A stretch of 64,000 nucleotides of DNA. It comes from Ptychodera flava (Eukaryota > Hemichordata > Enteropneusta > Ptychoderidae). How positions within the stretch are numbered: the first letter of the stretch is position 1; each line of letters starts with the position of its first letter. The notes below the pieces were generated by a model. That model was given only the letters and a program-made list of their open reading frames with translations, made no database searches and was not told where the DNA came from. The translations under genes and the position numbers were made by a program. The stretch lies in the NCBI RefSeq assembly GCF_041260155.1, contig NC_091931.1:16170361-16234360 (forward strand), given 5' to 3'. Shown in pieces: positions 11,698 to 27,304 of the stretch.

Positions 11698-14600
11698 TTA
11701 CAGTGCCACCACTTTGATTCTACCGGCGCTTTGCTCAACAATGATAATTGTTTGGAAGGGGTCTTCCCCTGTGACACATACCGCGACAGGACCCTGCAAT
11801 GCCTCTGTACCGCAGTCAACCTGACAAATGAATGTACCCGATGAACTGAATTTCTGTACTCGGTTGTTGCTGAAATCACAGACGTAGACATTGCCGTGTG
11901 ATCATTGCATATTCCCGCGGGGTGTGAAAACTGACCATCAGCACTACCTCTGGATCCAAAGGAAAAGAGGAATCCACCATCTGCATCGAATACCTTGACA
12001 GAGTGCCTATCTGACACAAAGACTTTACCCTCGCTACTCTCCACACCGATGCACCATGGATACTGCTGAAATCACTAATGTATTCAAAACGTAAAAACAA
12101 AGACCGTGCCGCCAGCACGTCTGACCGCAACTTTTTCCGGCTGTCAGCAAGACTTGTCAACTGAAAACATGAACCCGCCAAATTCAAAACATCTACGCGC
12201 GAAACAGAAAAGTTTGACTGCCCAGACCAAAAATATAAAACCACGCCCACCTTCCAAACGCCGACCACAGCACACTTACACTGTGTTTGAAGCGTGTTTT
12301 ATGGACAGATTTTCTCTCGATTTACTTACTGGTTTACTAGACTTCGTTCAAGTTCATGATTTGTGAACGTGTGAGTTGGGTGAACCCTTGGAATGCAATG
12401 ATTTGTGTTCTGTTTTCATGTGACACGTGTAAGTATATAGTATGATATGAAGGCGTTGAGTGGGGTGAACGCGATACTGGGAAGTTTCACCCGGCACAAA
12501 CTAACTCACTGTAGCTGCACAGACTAAATAAAAACGCGTTTGATCGCTACGAAAACCTGACCTGGGCTGTTAAATTTTACACGATGAACTTTTACAGATC
12601 ATTTTATTTTTTGAATTGACTTGAACCAATTCTCTGGTTTACTTCGTCCTGTGACACCCTAATGGCTCAAACGGAGATTTAGGGGTGGGAAGACAATCTT
12701 GCCCGAGTTACAGGATTTGATTGTCATGGAAATTTTACTGCGTGGTGGGGATAAAGTTACTGGCGATTTTCTCGTCATTCAGAGAGGTGGCGAAAAGTTC
12801 CGTTTCAGCGATCGTGGGTTAAAAAATTTATGGTAACGCTTTGTATCGTGTGAAGCGTTAGATATCTCTCAAAGAAAAGGAAAATGACGAATATGGCAAT
12901 AGTGCAGATGTCTCAACCAGTGCCGTCGCACGAGGTGTGAGAAGCCGATGGTCAGTTTGGGAATGGACTTAAAAAACTGACGCCAGTTGCCTATGAGAAA
13001 TTCACTGATGAGAATATTGCTAACTGTGATGAATATGTGAATTTTTTTCTGAACAACACCCAAACAAAATCCAGTTCTTTGATTTCCAGTTCTTGCATAT
13101 TTCACAAAGTCCTAGTCCATGTTTTCGAGCCATGCTTCAAGTTGTTTCTCCCGCGGCGTGTCGATATTCTGTTCGGGTAAATCCTGTGCATCGTCTCACA
13201 ATTTTACAATTTTCCAAAGATGAACGACAGAATGGCCGCCGGCCGCCCCAGTCGACATGACCACAATGTCTGAACAACGTCTCAGAAAGTGGTTGATCGT
13301 GAAATTTGAGGTCAAAATTGGAGGCGTGGTTTAACAGATTTGCTTTGGCGGGTAGAACTTTTCTATTTCGCGCCACGATCTTTTGAGTTTGGCGGGTCGA
13401 TGTTTTCGCTTGACAAGTTGAGTGACAGCTGGGAATATCTTGCGGTAAGACGCGCTGGCGGCTGGGCCTTTGTTTTGACGTTTTGAACACATCAGTGATT
13501 TCAGCAGTAACTAAACTGACCAGCTCCGTTACCGTGACTTCCAAAGCATTTTATATAGTCTCCACTTTGACTGTATATTCGAATACAACGTGCAGACCTA
13601 TCAACGACATAAACATTGCCATTGTACGGACTAATCGCGATACCAAAGACATCCTTCAGCTGATCTTTACCAAAACATTTTATCAGCTGACCATTCTCAT
13701 CACAGACCACTACCTGATTATTACCATAGTCTGTTGTAAAGATCTTTCCATCTTCAGAGACTGCAGAGTAACGGGGTGTAAAGTTTGTAATCTCTGTAAA
13801 TTTGTAAATTGCTTGATGTTTTCCTTGTAAGGTAAACGATTGTAGCCTGCTGTTGTTTTGATCATCTACTATCATGTGACCACCCTTTGTCATCGTTACT
13901 CCCCAAGGGCGACTCAGTTGTCCAATCCCAGAACCTTTCCCTCCGAATGTTCTCACTGTACCTTTCTTTGGACCTACCACAACTGTTACCGGCGAACCCT
14001 GCACGGCTTGTCCGTCTACCGACACTGACAATTCATGTTTTCCTTCAGCCTTCGCACAGTACGTTAGAGAAAATGTCCGTCGCAGTTATCGGTTACTGTC
14101 AAGTGTTCAGATTGTCATCCGGTGTCTTCATCAAAGCGGTGATTCTCTCCCGTGTAACCTTGGTTCCACCTGTCCGAGAACCCGTAGGCCTAACCTGTAG
14201 TGTTAGCGTTATCTGTTCATCAACTCGGGAGTATTCTGACACGCCGCAGAGTTCATATCTCTTCTCCTCGGTGACCTTTATCGTGCCTAGAGTTTTCGTT
14301 TCACAGAAGTTGTCTGTAGACTGGAACTCTACGTAATCGTCGTCTACCGGTTCACATTTTGTTGTCACTTTCAGTAATTCCCGGATCTGTGACGTCATAC
14401 TCTTCTTTGCCGACATCAACTGTGAAGCGTTTCCGTACTGCATTAACTTGTCAGCGTAGTCTCTGGTTGCTGCGATGTCATTTTCCGTGCATTCTAGATC
14501 CTTCAGTTGTGCTTGCAGATTTGTTTTTCTTTCTTCGTGCTCAGTTTTCAGTTGTTGAAGTAGGCTATCGCCGTTCTCTCGTATTTTGTGAGTGGTTTCT

Positions 14601-15370
14601 TCAATTGTCTTCTCCATATGAACTTTCACTTTCATTATCTCTTCCTGGAAACGACTGTCCACTGACTCTGTCATCTGTTGTACAGCTGCCTTGCTTTCAC
14701 CAGCTTCGTTTTCCTTGATTTGCAGTTCCTGTGTCATCTTTGTGAGCAGCTGTTTGTACTCGACCGCTGCATCGTCCAGATATCTGAATTTGTGTTCTGG
14801 ACGAGGGTGATCTATAGCTGTGCATTCGAGACAGATTGTCACCTCGCACGTATCGCAGTAGAATTTGACCTGGTTATCATGGTGTTTACTACAGTAGGCC
14901 GGGGGTCGTACCGAGGCAGGATTGTTAAACTTTGCCCTTTGGTATTCATCGATAGCAAAGATGCGATGAGATCGTGTGGTGGGAAAGAACCCATGGGCTT
15001 GTGAACAATTGCTGCAGATGTTTGCTGCACAATCAACGCACCTTTCTTTAATTTCGCCCTTCTGGCAAGCTTCACATTTCCTCAATGCTGCTTTCTTTTC
15101 GTCTTGCTTGTTGAACTCCTCAACCAGTTGATCGACAAACACATTGGCCGACAACTCAGCCACACCTCCAGCAGGAAGTTCGTGCGAACGACGACATATT
15201 GGACACGTCAGTTCGCCGCTCTTCTCCACGATCTTTCTCAGGCATTGCTCACAGAACGTGTGTACGCACGGTAGAATTTTAGCGTTTTTGTATCGCGCTG
15301 AACAGACGCTGCAACTCAGAAAATTATCGTTGATGTTTTCGAGGAAAACAGACTCTTCCTTGCTTGCCAT
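11698..15370 (-). pseudogene. TRIM2/3-like RING, B-box, coiled-coil, filamin, NHL gene 2, split by a transposon
   Basis: Reads from ATG 15370 to TAA 11698-11700. Residues 20-59 form a C3HC4 RING (C20, C23, C35, H37, C40, C43, C56, C59); B-box 1 uses C99-C122; B-box 2 spans C160-H193; a coiled coil covers roughly 195-350; a filamin/ABP280 repeat follows (TVTDNCDG, VDGQAVQGSPV); then an NHL propeller (GVTMTKGGHMIV, GNVYVVDRSA). This is the full TRIM2/TRIM3 layout of a cytoplasmic RING E3 ligase. A 1445-bp TA-flanked transposon interrupts the NHL region; across it the frame is otherwise continuous (QFSY, then PWCIGV). Three single-base losses also shift frame, near 14100, 14070 and 11905. The region from 15370 to 14099 is one clean 423-codon frame. 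The insertion makes the locus very likely non-functional as a full-length TRIM. Confidence 0.8.
12063..13507. mobile_element. TA-flanked non-autonomous DNA transposon with ~190-bp inverted ends, inside TRIM gene 2
   Basis: The left end starts CTGCTGAAATCAC and the right end is its reverse complement; similarity between arms continues inward for about 190 bp with small gaps (both arms carry the same GTTTTGAC/ACAAAGACC-like and CGCGAAA blocks). It is bounded by TA at 12061-12062 and TA at 13508-13509, and removing element plus one TA restores the TRIM NHL frame, so the ends are exact. There is no transposase ORF in the middle. A TA target duplication fits Tc1/mariner-type or similar transposases; the family is not recognised. 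Confidence 0.85.
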
Positions 15371-15966
15371 ACCTACACACCGGTTCTAGCCTGTTGAATA
15401 CTCTTTCAAGCAAAGAAAGGCTACCTAGCATTGTCAAAAAAAGTGTAGTGTTCGAAAACTCCCCGTGTGCCCGATTCAAATTGTTCGCCTGTACAGTGCA
15501 GTCCTGTGATCTGGCGTAGTTGAGCTTAGCCCGTCGTGCATGAGAGAAATTATATGTAGTTAAGCAAAATTTCAGTCGTGGCATTTTACTCAACCATTTT
15601 ATCTCTTGTTCCGGCGATTTTCGTTAGTGTTTTCCTTTAGTACCATTGAAACAAAATGTTCAACATGTGTGATTTTTTCCTCGCGAGGAAAATTCCTCGC
15701 GTGTGTACGATAAGTGCACCGTAAAAAGTGATTTTTCTCGCGTTCACTTGAGCACGTTCATGACAATCACAGTTGGTATATAAATGACGCACTCTTTGTG
15801 GATAAATCAATGGAAATTTCGTCCCGGTATCCATCGCTGGATTTAAAGAACAAAAAAGATTATGCACGTAGAGAAATCGGGACTAGGCTGAACTTGGAAA
15901 AACAAGAGGAAATCGAAGTTCGTCAAACACCATGTTTATGCCGCCTATCTTGTCTGCCATGTATCT
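15371..15966. other. 5' flank of TRIM gene 2
   Basis: AT-rich upstream DNA of TRIM gene 2. Both TRIM start codons sit in the same context (AGGTATGGCAAG), with an AG directly before GTATGG, so a non-coding first exon spliced just ahead of the ATG is possible. No other feature is visible before the direct repeat. Confidence 0.3.
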
Positions 15967-17239
15967 CAAGGGGCTGCGCTGATGTACATATTAGTTTAAA
16001 ACTTTTTTGTAAAGGAATTAAAGTTTCAAATAAAATACACTGAGAATATAGTAAATTATTCGCATTTTCAGTACTTGGTGTTAAATATTCGACCAGCTAT
16101 CCCGGTGTTCCATACACTACATTGTTTGCATTCTACAGCCTGGCAAAGAGCAAAGATGATTATGAAATTATACGGTTCGTTCACTCATTTGCGTTGTCGA
16201 ATAGGGGATAATGTGATAGGACAAAGGGCAAAGGGCAAAGATGGTTAAGCTTGTGAAATTATACGGTTCGTTCAATCATTTGCGTTATCGAACGGGGGAT
16301 AATGTGTTAGGACAAAGGGCAAAGATGGTTAAGCTTGTGAAATTATACGGTTCGTTCAATCATTTGCGTTATCGAACGGGGGATAATGTGATAGGACAAT
16401 GCTGACTATATATTTCTTAAACGGATCACTGAGATTATAATGCCAAATCTGCAATTATGCAAGTAATTCTTTCACCATTATCGTCTGCGGTCGCTCGTAT
16501 TTTGTGGTACAAATATATCAATTAGTGGTCAGATTCATTGGGGCTGGTTTAGACGACTGTTCCACGTCGCAGATGATTGTCACTGAACTGATTGATAAAC
16601 TATATGGGATTTTGTTTCGAACTATGTGGGATTTTATCTCGCTTCAGCTAGCAATACCTTTGTCTTGAGAAATGGTGCCTATGCACTGGCCATGGATAGA
16701 TGAGCTTGATCCGTTGCGGTCTAAAACCTGGGCCGGGATTTAATAATCAGATCGAATTAGAACTAGAATAATACACGTCATTTTAGCTACGTCATAGACA
16801 CTGACTTTCTGATACCGTCAAATTTTGGTTCTTGCCGCATAGACTTTGTTCAATGCCAAACAACTGTTTACATTCCATGAGAGTGTGAGCTCCAGAAGAC
16901 AAAAAAGACGCAAAAAACAAGGCAGCTGCTTTCGGTTAGAAATTTTTCATCAGTTCACTCGATTTAATTCAGAAGTGTTAACATAATATTGTAGAACAAA
17001 CCATAAAGTATGGAATTTCATCGCAATATTATTCTTTTGAAAAAGTGTTTGCCCATCAACCTGCAAAATATTTCTTTTAAATGACAACTTCATGATAGCT
17101 TCTCGTTGAAACATTTTGGTTGTACTGTGGTTTTGAACTCTCTTTTCAGGCCAAAAAATGTTTCCGGTTACCCTACATCCCTATTTAAAACTCGACCCAT
17201 ACTTTTTTCCTCGTGTTCATGATTTTGCCGAATTTTACT
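15967..17239. repeat. Direct repeat copy 2 (right of the TRIM pair), ~1.27 kb
   Basis: Second copy of the block at 2452-3540, same orientation and near identical. It is longer because of an internal ~83-bp tandem triplication (about 16144-16398) and a short extra segment near 16845-16885. The short open stretch after the TTTTCAG site is kept here too (LGVKYSTSYPGVPYTTLFAF…) and ends at the equivalent stop. Confidence 0.7.
16144..16398. repeat. ~83-bp tandem triplication inside direct repeat copy 2
   Basis: Three consecutive copies of a unit containing GGCAAAGATGG, AAATTATACGGTTCGTTC and GGGGATAATGTG; the equivalent place in copy 1 (about 2630-2710) has a single copy. The first unit differs most from the others. 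Confidence 0.75.
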
Positions 17240-17316
17240 TGTTTACGCTCCCATATATGCATATGTATATATGCAAATGGGAGATATTCGTATGAGGTGG
17301 CAAAATGGCGTCTGTG

Positions 17317-17375
17317 TGTATGTATGTATGTATGTATGTATGTATGTATGTATGTATGTATGTATGTATGTATGT
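17317..17375. repeat. (TGTA)n microsatellite
   Basis: About 14 uninterrupted TATG/TGTA units. Directly downstream is TCTGTTAGTCCGTCCACATC, which begins the following degenerate tandem-repeat tract. Confidence 0.95.
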
Positions 17376-18260
17376 CTGTTAGTCCGTCCACATCAAAAAC
17401 TCCTAAACCGTAGCACCTACTGTCTTAGTATTTGGTGTACAGGTGCACCTAGGGGTGGAGATGTGAATTTGTTCAAATGAACTTGTCAGTGCCAAAAATA
17501 TGCAAATGAGGGGGGAAAAAGGAAAAATCCTGCAAATGGCTAATATTCAGTTAGCATTGGTCAGATTTGGTTGAAACTTGGTATGCAGATTTCTTAGGTA
17601 TGATTGCTATGAAACTTAATACTCATGTTCCTCAGAATGACCTCAGTCATGCTTGTACAAATTGTGTTGATATTGTCATATTTGTAATTTTGCGGCAATT
17701 TCCCAATTTTGATAAAAAATTTTTTAATCCAAAAACTGCTGATTTGATAGCTTTGATACATGTATTTGGTATACAGGTATCTAAGATTAATCTCAATATA
17801 ATGTATTGAAAGTATGTTGAAACTGGCAATTTTTTTATTTTTGGGGCAATTTTTGCCTTTTTTGGTCAAAAATTTTTCTCCTAAAACTTCTGATCTGGTA
17901 GCTTTGATATCTAGTGTGCAGGTTCCTAGGGTTTATGTTAATTAGATATATTTAAAATTAGAATGAAATCTGCAATTTTGTATTTTGGGGGTAATTTTTC
18001 TCATTTGTGGTCAAAAAATTTGTTTCTCAAAATTTACCAGTCTGATTGCTTTGATATTAGTAAACTGGTCCTTAGGGTTTTTGTTAATAAGATATATTAA
18101 AATTAAGTTGAAATCCGGAATTTTGAACTTTTGGGGCAACTTTGCGAACCTTTCAGTTTTACTGGGATATCTTTCATTTTGTATTTTTAAGTTTTTTTGT
18201 AATTTTATACCTATATACTGGAACTAAGAGTATATAATGTGGTGATTTAGTAAGCATTTG
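17376..18260. repeat. Degenerate ~145-bp tandem repeat tract
   Basis: From about 17650 a unit recurs roughly four times in diverged form; each copy contains the order 'ctgatttgatagctttgata', '…ggtatacaggt…', 'tta(a/t)ttagatatatt', '…tgaaatc(t/c)gcaattttg' and 'tttggggcaatttt'. It follows a TGTA microsatellite, an arrangement seen in several non-autonomous elements of marine invertebrates. No coding content. Confidence 0.6.
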
Positions 18261-18930
18261 ATATGGTAAACTGTATTTGGTGTTGAAATGCGGTAAAAAA
18301 ATCCTGGCAGATTTGAAAAAATTCCATACAAATGCCAAAAAAAAATTCAGCCAGAGGTTTGACAAAAAGAAAAGGTGGGAGAGTGGGGAAAAAAGAATGT
18401 ACAATGGATCGGATAAAAAAGATAATGTACCTCATCGATCTTCCAGACACCATCCCTTCTCAAATGGTCCACCCCGATGTATTTTTGTGCACAATTAACC
18501 ATGCAGTGTATTTTAGTTTAAGATGTCAAGTTAGGTAAGGATTTGAAAGGAATAGTCAAGTTCACCACAGTTTAACTTTATCTCTTGTGTCATCATCCTT
18601 GTGTAATTTGTAAGTTGTTCCAGATGTGGATGTACCAGCTGTTCTGGAAGAACAATGTTTACTTTTTCCTGTAGCCTACAGGAAGCCGGGGTTTCTGAGT
18701 TGATGATTGTATGTTGAAATTTCTCCATGTATGTGGTGTATGCACAGGGGAGCCAGGTTGAACAAACAAACAAGCAAACAAATAAACAACAAAATAAATA
18801 AATAAACAAAAAATATACAAACATAAAAAGTGGCATAAAATTACATAAATAACAAACATACAGACAAACATAGACAAATAAACAATATAATGAATAAATA
18901 AACATACAAACAGATAAACATCTATTCATA
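18261..18930. other. Non-coding A/T-rich DNA with an (AAAC/AAAT)-rich stretch
   Basis: About 18770-18925 is a low-complexity run of AAACA and AAATA words. It carries open frames by composition only. No gene signal. Confidence 0.5.
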
Positions 18931-18972
18931 TTTATATTCTATCTATCTCTATCTATCTATCTATCTAGTTAG

Positions 18973-19007
<35 letters not shown>

Positions 19008-19035
19008 TATATGTGTGTGTGTGTGTCTGTGTGTC

Positions 19036-19110
<75 letters not shown>
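18931..19110. repeat. Compound microsatellite (TATC)n-(TA)n-(TG)n-(TA)n
   Basis: TATC units to about 18966, TA repeats to about 19011, TG/TGTC repeats to about 19047, then a second pure TA run of about 60 bp. This tract lies directly at the left edge of the solute-binding-protein array and may mark a rearrangement point. Confidence 0.95.
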
Positions 19111-19113
<3 letters not shown>

Positions 19114-19232
19114 TTTGTTTATTATGTTAAGTTCGACTGCGCATTATTTCGATACACCTCCTATGTTTGAAGTATGTGTTCTATCTGTCCTCAAAACATT
19201 ACATATTTGGTTTTTATGCTTCGATTTTGAAG

Positions 19233-21480
19233 CATTGCTTGGAAAACAGGTTGACATGTGTCTAGGATGGTTGAAGACATCTGCTAGAAAGTTGTCTTTA
19301 AGTTTCACAGAACCTCTTGCTAGATTTCAAGGGAAAGTATTATTTGTGGTAAAAGCTGGAAATCCACACAACTTTAATCCTAACGACATTACGGGAAAGA
19401 CAATCGGTAAGCTCAGGCACTCTTATATTCGATATTTCTTCCGATAACATAACCTGATATTGAGTAGATTAAAATGTTTCAACAAGGGATTTTGAATATT
19501 ATGAGACGATCGTCGAACTTAATGAAAATCCTGGAATAATTGTCTCTTTATTTAGTTGCTTGACAGTTGACTTCAAAATACCATCATTTATGACAAGAAT
19601 TACACGCATTAAGGTAGTATGTACCTTGAAAGTGAAAAACTTATACTTTTTGCTCAAACTTTCCTCAATAAGACTTTCAAACAATCTCTCGCTTTGTTGC
19701 TACTAAAACACATTACATTTACCTATATTTGAAATTCAAAATGTCCGCCATCCATGGGTAATTGTATGAGGAATAATACAATTTTCGATTTAAAACCGTG
19801 ATGCAGAAAATTCTCTTTCTACAAGAGCTTTAGAGTGAACGCACAAATCGGTAGCCCAATATTGAAAATAGATATGAGTCAAAATATCTGTCTCCGATTC
19901 TACCTTAACAAAGACAAAACGATACAACTAGGATAAGTACAAAAGAAGATGTATCCATGTACAACTTTCAGGTTTTGAAAATGGAGTTTTCACCGACAAG
20001 ACCTGTCTACTACATGCCAAGGATCGCATTGTTGGAGTCGATTCCATGCATCCACAACAAGAGGTGTACAAGGAGAACTTGGACATCTTGCTGGAGGACC
20101 TGAGACACGATAGGGTAAATATACAATAAAAAAGTCAAAGATAGAATTGAATTATGCAGGCTAATGAACAGTCAAAGCAACTGCGTAAGGAGCGGCAAAA
20201 TCATGCTGGCAGGGCACATTGTTTGACTGACGAAGGGATAAACAGACGTGCTAATAGCAGAGGACAATAATTCACTGTCTTTAATAATCTTTTCAGATTG
20301 ATTCATTCCTAGCGCTTGATATCAGAGTCGTGTTGCATCTTCATGAGGAGTTTGAATTCATAGGAGATGACATTGACTGTATCCTTGATGACGCAGTGTA
20401 TGCAATAAAACGAAAGGACAGCCCACTCACGTGGTTCGACGAAACTCTGAGGGCAATGAGAAAGAACGGAAAATATCACGCCTTGTGTCACCAGGCCCGG
20501 CAGGAACATGGTAAGATATGTTTTTTTAATTACGAAAGTCAAGTAGAACACAATTGTCTTATGCATAGAAGCTTACTCAATCCGAAACCATAAAGGTTAT
20601 GAAATCATGTACTCTGCATTGTATTCGAATTAACAGTCAGAGTTAACATTTCATCCCTTATATTATTTCTTGGTATCCGAAAGAGAGGCGTATCGCATTT
20701 CAGATTAAATGCTGTACAGATAATTAATAATGCACGATAACTAATTATTGATCATATTATATAAAAAATAGTAGGGCTGGGAGTAATTGGCTCGCCACGT
20801 ATAGACGTCTAGCATTGTCGTTCAAGGCTTTAAGTATAATTCTGATATCTAACCCTCTTCTAAGAAGCTTACATTAGAGTAATTACAGACAATTCTCAGT
20901 ATCTTAAATACGATTCTCCCACCTAAGTCAATCATGAAAGTCTCACGCGGTCGACGCTATTTTCAATAGGGATGATTTCTGTATTAACCCTTTCACCACC
21001 ATGGTTTGTCCCAAATCCATTGTTTTCTATGGTAAAGTTGGACCTGTACAAAGGAAACTGGGGTGAAATGGTTAAAAGCGTTCATCTCAAATCTAGCTGT
21101 GGCAACAAGTCGACTTTTTACCCACAACGCATTTCTATATCATGTTGTTTGCCCCTAACACATGACAAAAGCTATTTAAGATAGCGAGAATTTAGTATGG
21201 TGTGATCATAATTGTATCTTCCATTGGCTTCCTAGTCTATCCTACTCCTTGTGGTTTAAAGACGTGTTATTTTCTACATTAATAAGCATTGGAGTATAAT
21301 ACAGACGTTCCTTCAGTGGTACTTCAATTTATACGCTTCCTAAATTCGAGGTCTTGGCTAACATTAAATATTTTCATACAGTTCGTCCACATTTCTAATG
21401 TGCATAGTGTATACCCGATAAAATAATACAGTTCTGCGATCTGTATTTTTTTAGATCACAAGGGAACAATTGTGTGCTAA
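19233..21480 (+). CDS. SBP_bac_3-like gene 0, exons 6-9 only (5' part missing)
   Basis: Four exons with GT-AG borders and the same phases as the intact gene C: 19233-19406, 19972-20114, 20297-20510 and 21455-21480, ending in TAA. They encode the ligand-proximal half of a family 3 solute-binding domain: [31 protein letters not shown], then [27 protein letters not shown] and [11 protein letters not shown]. The tail is shorter than in gene C (DHKGTIVC then stop). All four exons are open. Exons 1-5 are not found upstream, where microsatellites and the repeat tract begin, so the gene is either truncated or its first exons lie beyond the TRIM genes. It diverges from A-E and matches the exon 8/9 remnants that recur between array units, so it represents a second subfamily. 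Confidence 0.7.
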
Positions 21481-22089
21481 GATGACAACCTGAAGAACTG
21501 TTCTGTACTGCATAACTTGATATAAGCTACACGTTTTCCAATATTTTTGCTCGTGTGTACTTTTCTATTGAGATATGCATTTATGGCAAATAATAAATAT
21601 GAATAAAATACTGATGTCAATACGAAAGGACTCTGACATCTATGCGTTTGTAATGTACTTTTGTACTAAAGTACTGAGGTCTGTCTTTCTATTCAGGTAT
21701 TATAAAGCGATCATTCTTTGCACCTAATCATCAACTCTTTCTTCAATCACTTCAGTTATCGATCAAATCATCTACTGTTTCTTGCGTGTTTGTCAAAATA
21801 TGTATTCAATCTATAGTTAAGAATGTACTTTATGTGCGTTTCCTAGAATGGTCGGACGGAACGCTCACAAAACACTAATGTATTTGAAGTAATTTAAACG
21901 TTATTTTATTATTTAAATGGTGAAATCGTTCGCGTGGACCGAAACATATTTATTCAGTTATTTTTCTATCAAAATCGAACACTGGCAACATTGAGTACTC
22001 ACCAAGCATTTGAGTTGTCAATCAAAACTGCTTGACTATTAAAAGGTTGACCCTACTGAGATTGAACTCTACCATGACTTCAATGACGC

Positions 22090-22331
22090 ATGGTCTTAAG
22101 CTGGCGGAAAAACACCACAATCAACGTAAATCTTCTTACATTGCACTCTTTTAGCTCTCTCTCTCGTTTCCAACCTTGTCCACTAATCTCCAACCCAAAG
22201 CGAGACAGTTATCAGTAGATCACATGACCCATGATATTTACCAATTCAATGAGTGGTTAGACTTAGACACCCTGTGCTTACCAACAGGTTACACTGCACC
22301 AGGCCACAGACTGTGTAAAGTTCGAGGCAGA
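22090..22331 (+). promoter_or_regulatory. Conserved 5' flank of array gene A
   Basis: A ~240-bp block before the exon 1 ATG is shared with units C, D and E and deleted from B. It contains a CATTGCACTCTTTTAG(C/T)TC stretch, a CTCTCTCGTTTCC pyrimidine run, CGAGACAGTTATCAGTA and GATATTTACCAATT. Conservation and position suggest the proximal promoter or 5' UTR; no canonical TATA box is placed. Confidence 0.35.
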
Positions 22332-26900
<4,569 letters not shown>

Positions 26901-27304
26901 ACGTTGACCCTTCTTCGCTCGAAGAGCCTGTGATTTCACTTTATAACGTTCTCGTTGAAAAAGTGAATGTAACAGTTTTCCAACAAAATTCTACAGCAAA
27001 GTAAAACCGAATTGGTATTGCATTATTAAACCACTCAAATGCGTTTTATTCTGTACCTTTATTGATATTTGTCTGGGTTTGTCTGTATGTCTTCTTTAAT
27101 ACCTACCTACTCAAACATACACACATTCCGACCTGTCAGTCAATATGTAAGCTTGCAAGTACATCCGTCTGTGGCTGTTAACAAGGTTTTGTCATTCTTG
27201 TGTATGGTTATTGAACATTTTTAAAGATGAAGTTTCACCTCCATAAAATGCCTATATTGTGTGTGATACTTAAATGACAGGTCCAAAATACTTGGAGTAC
27301 ACGA

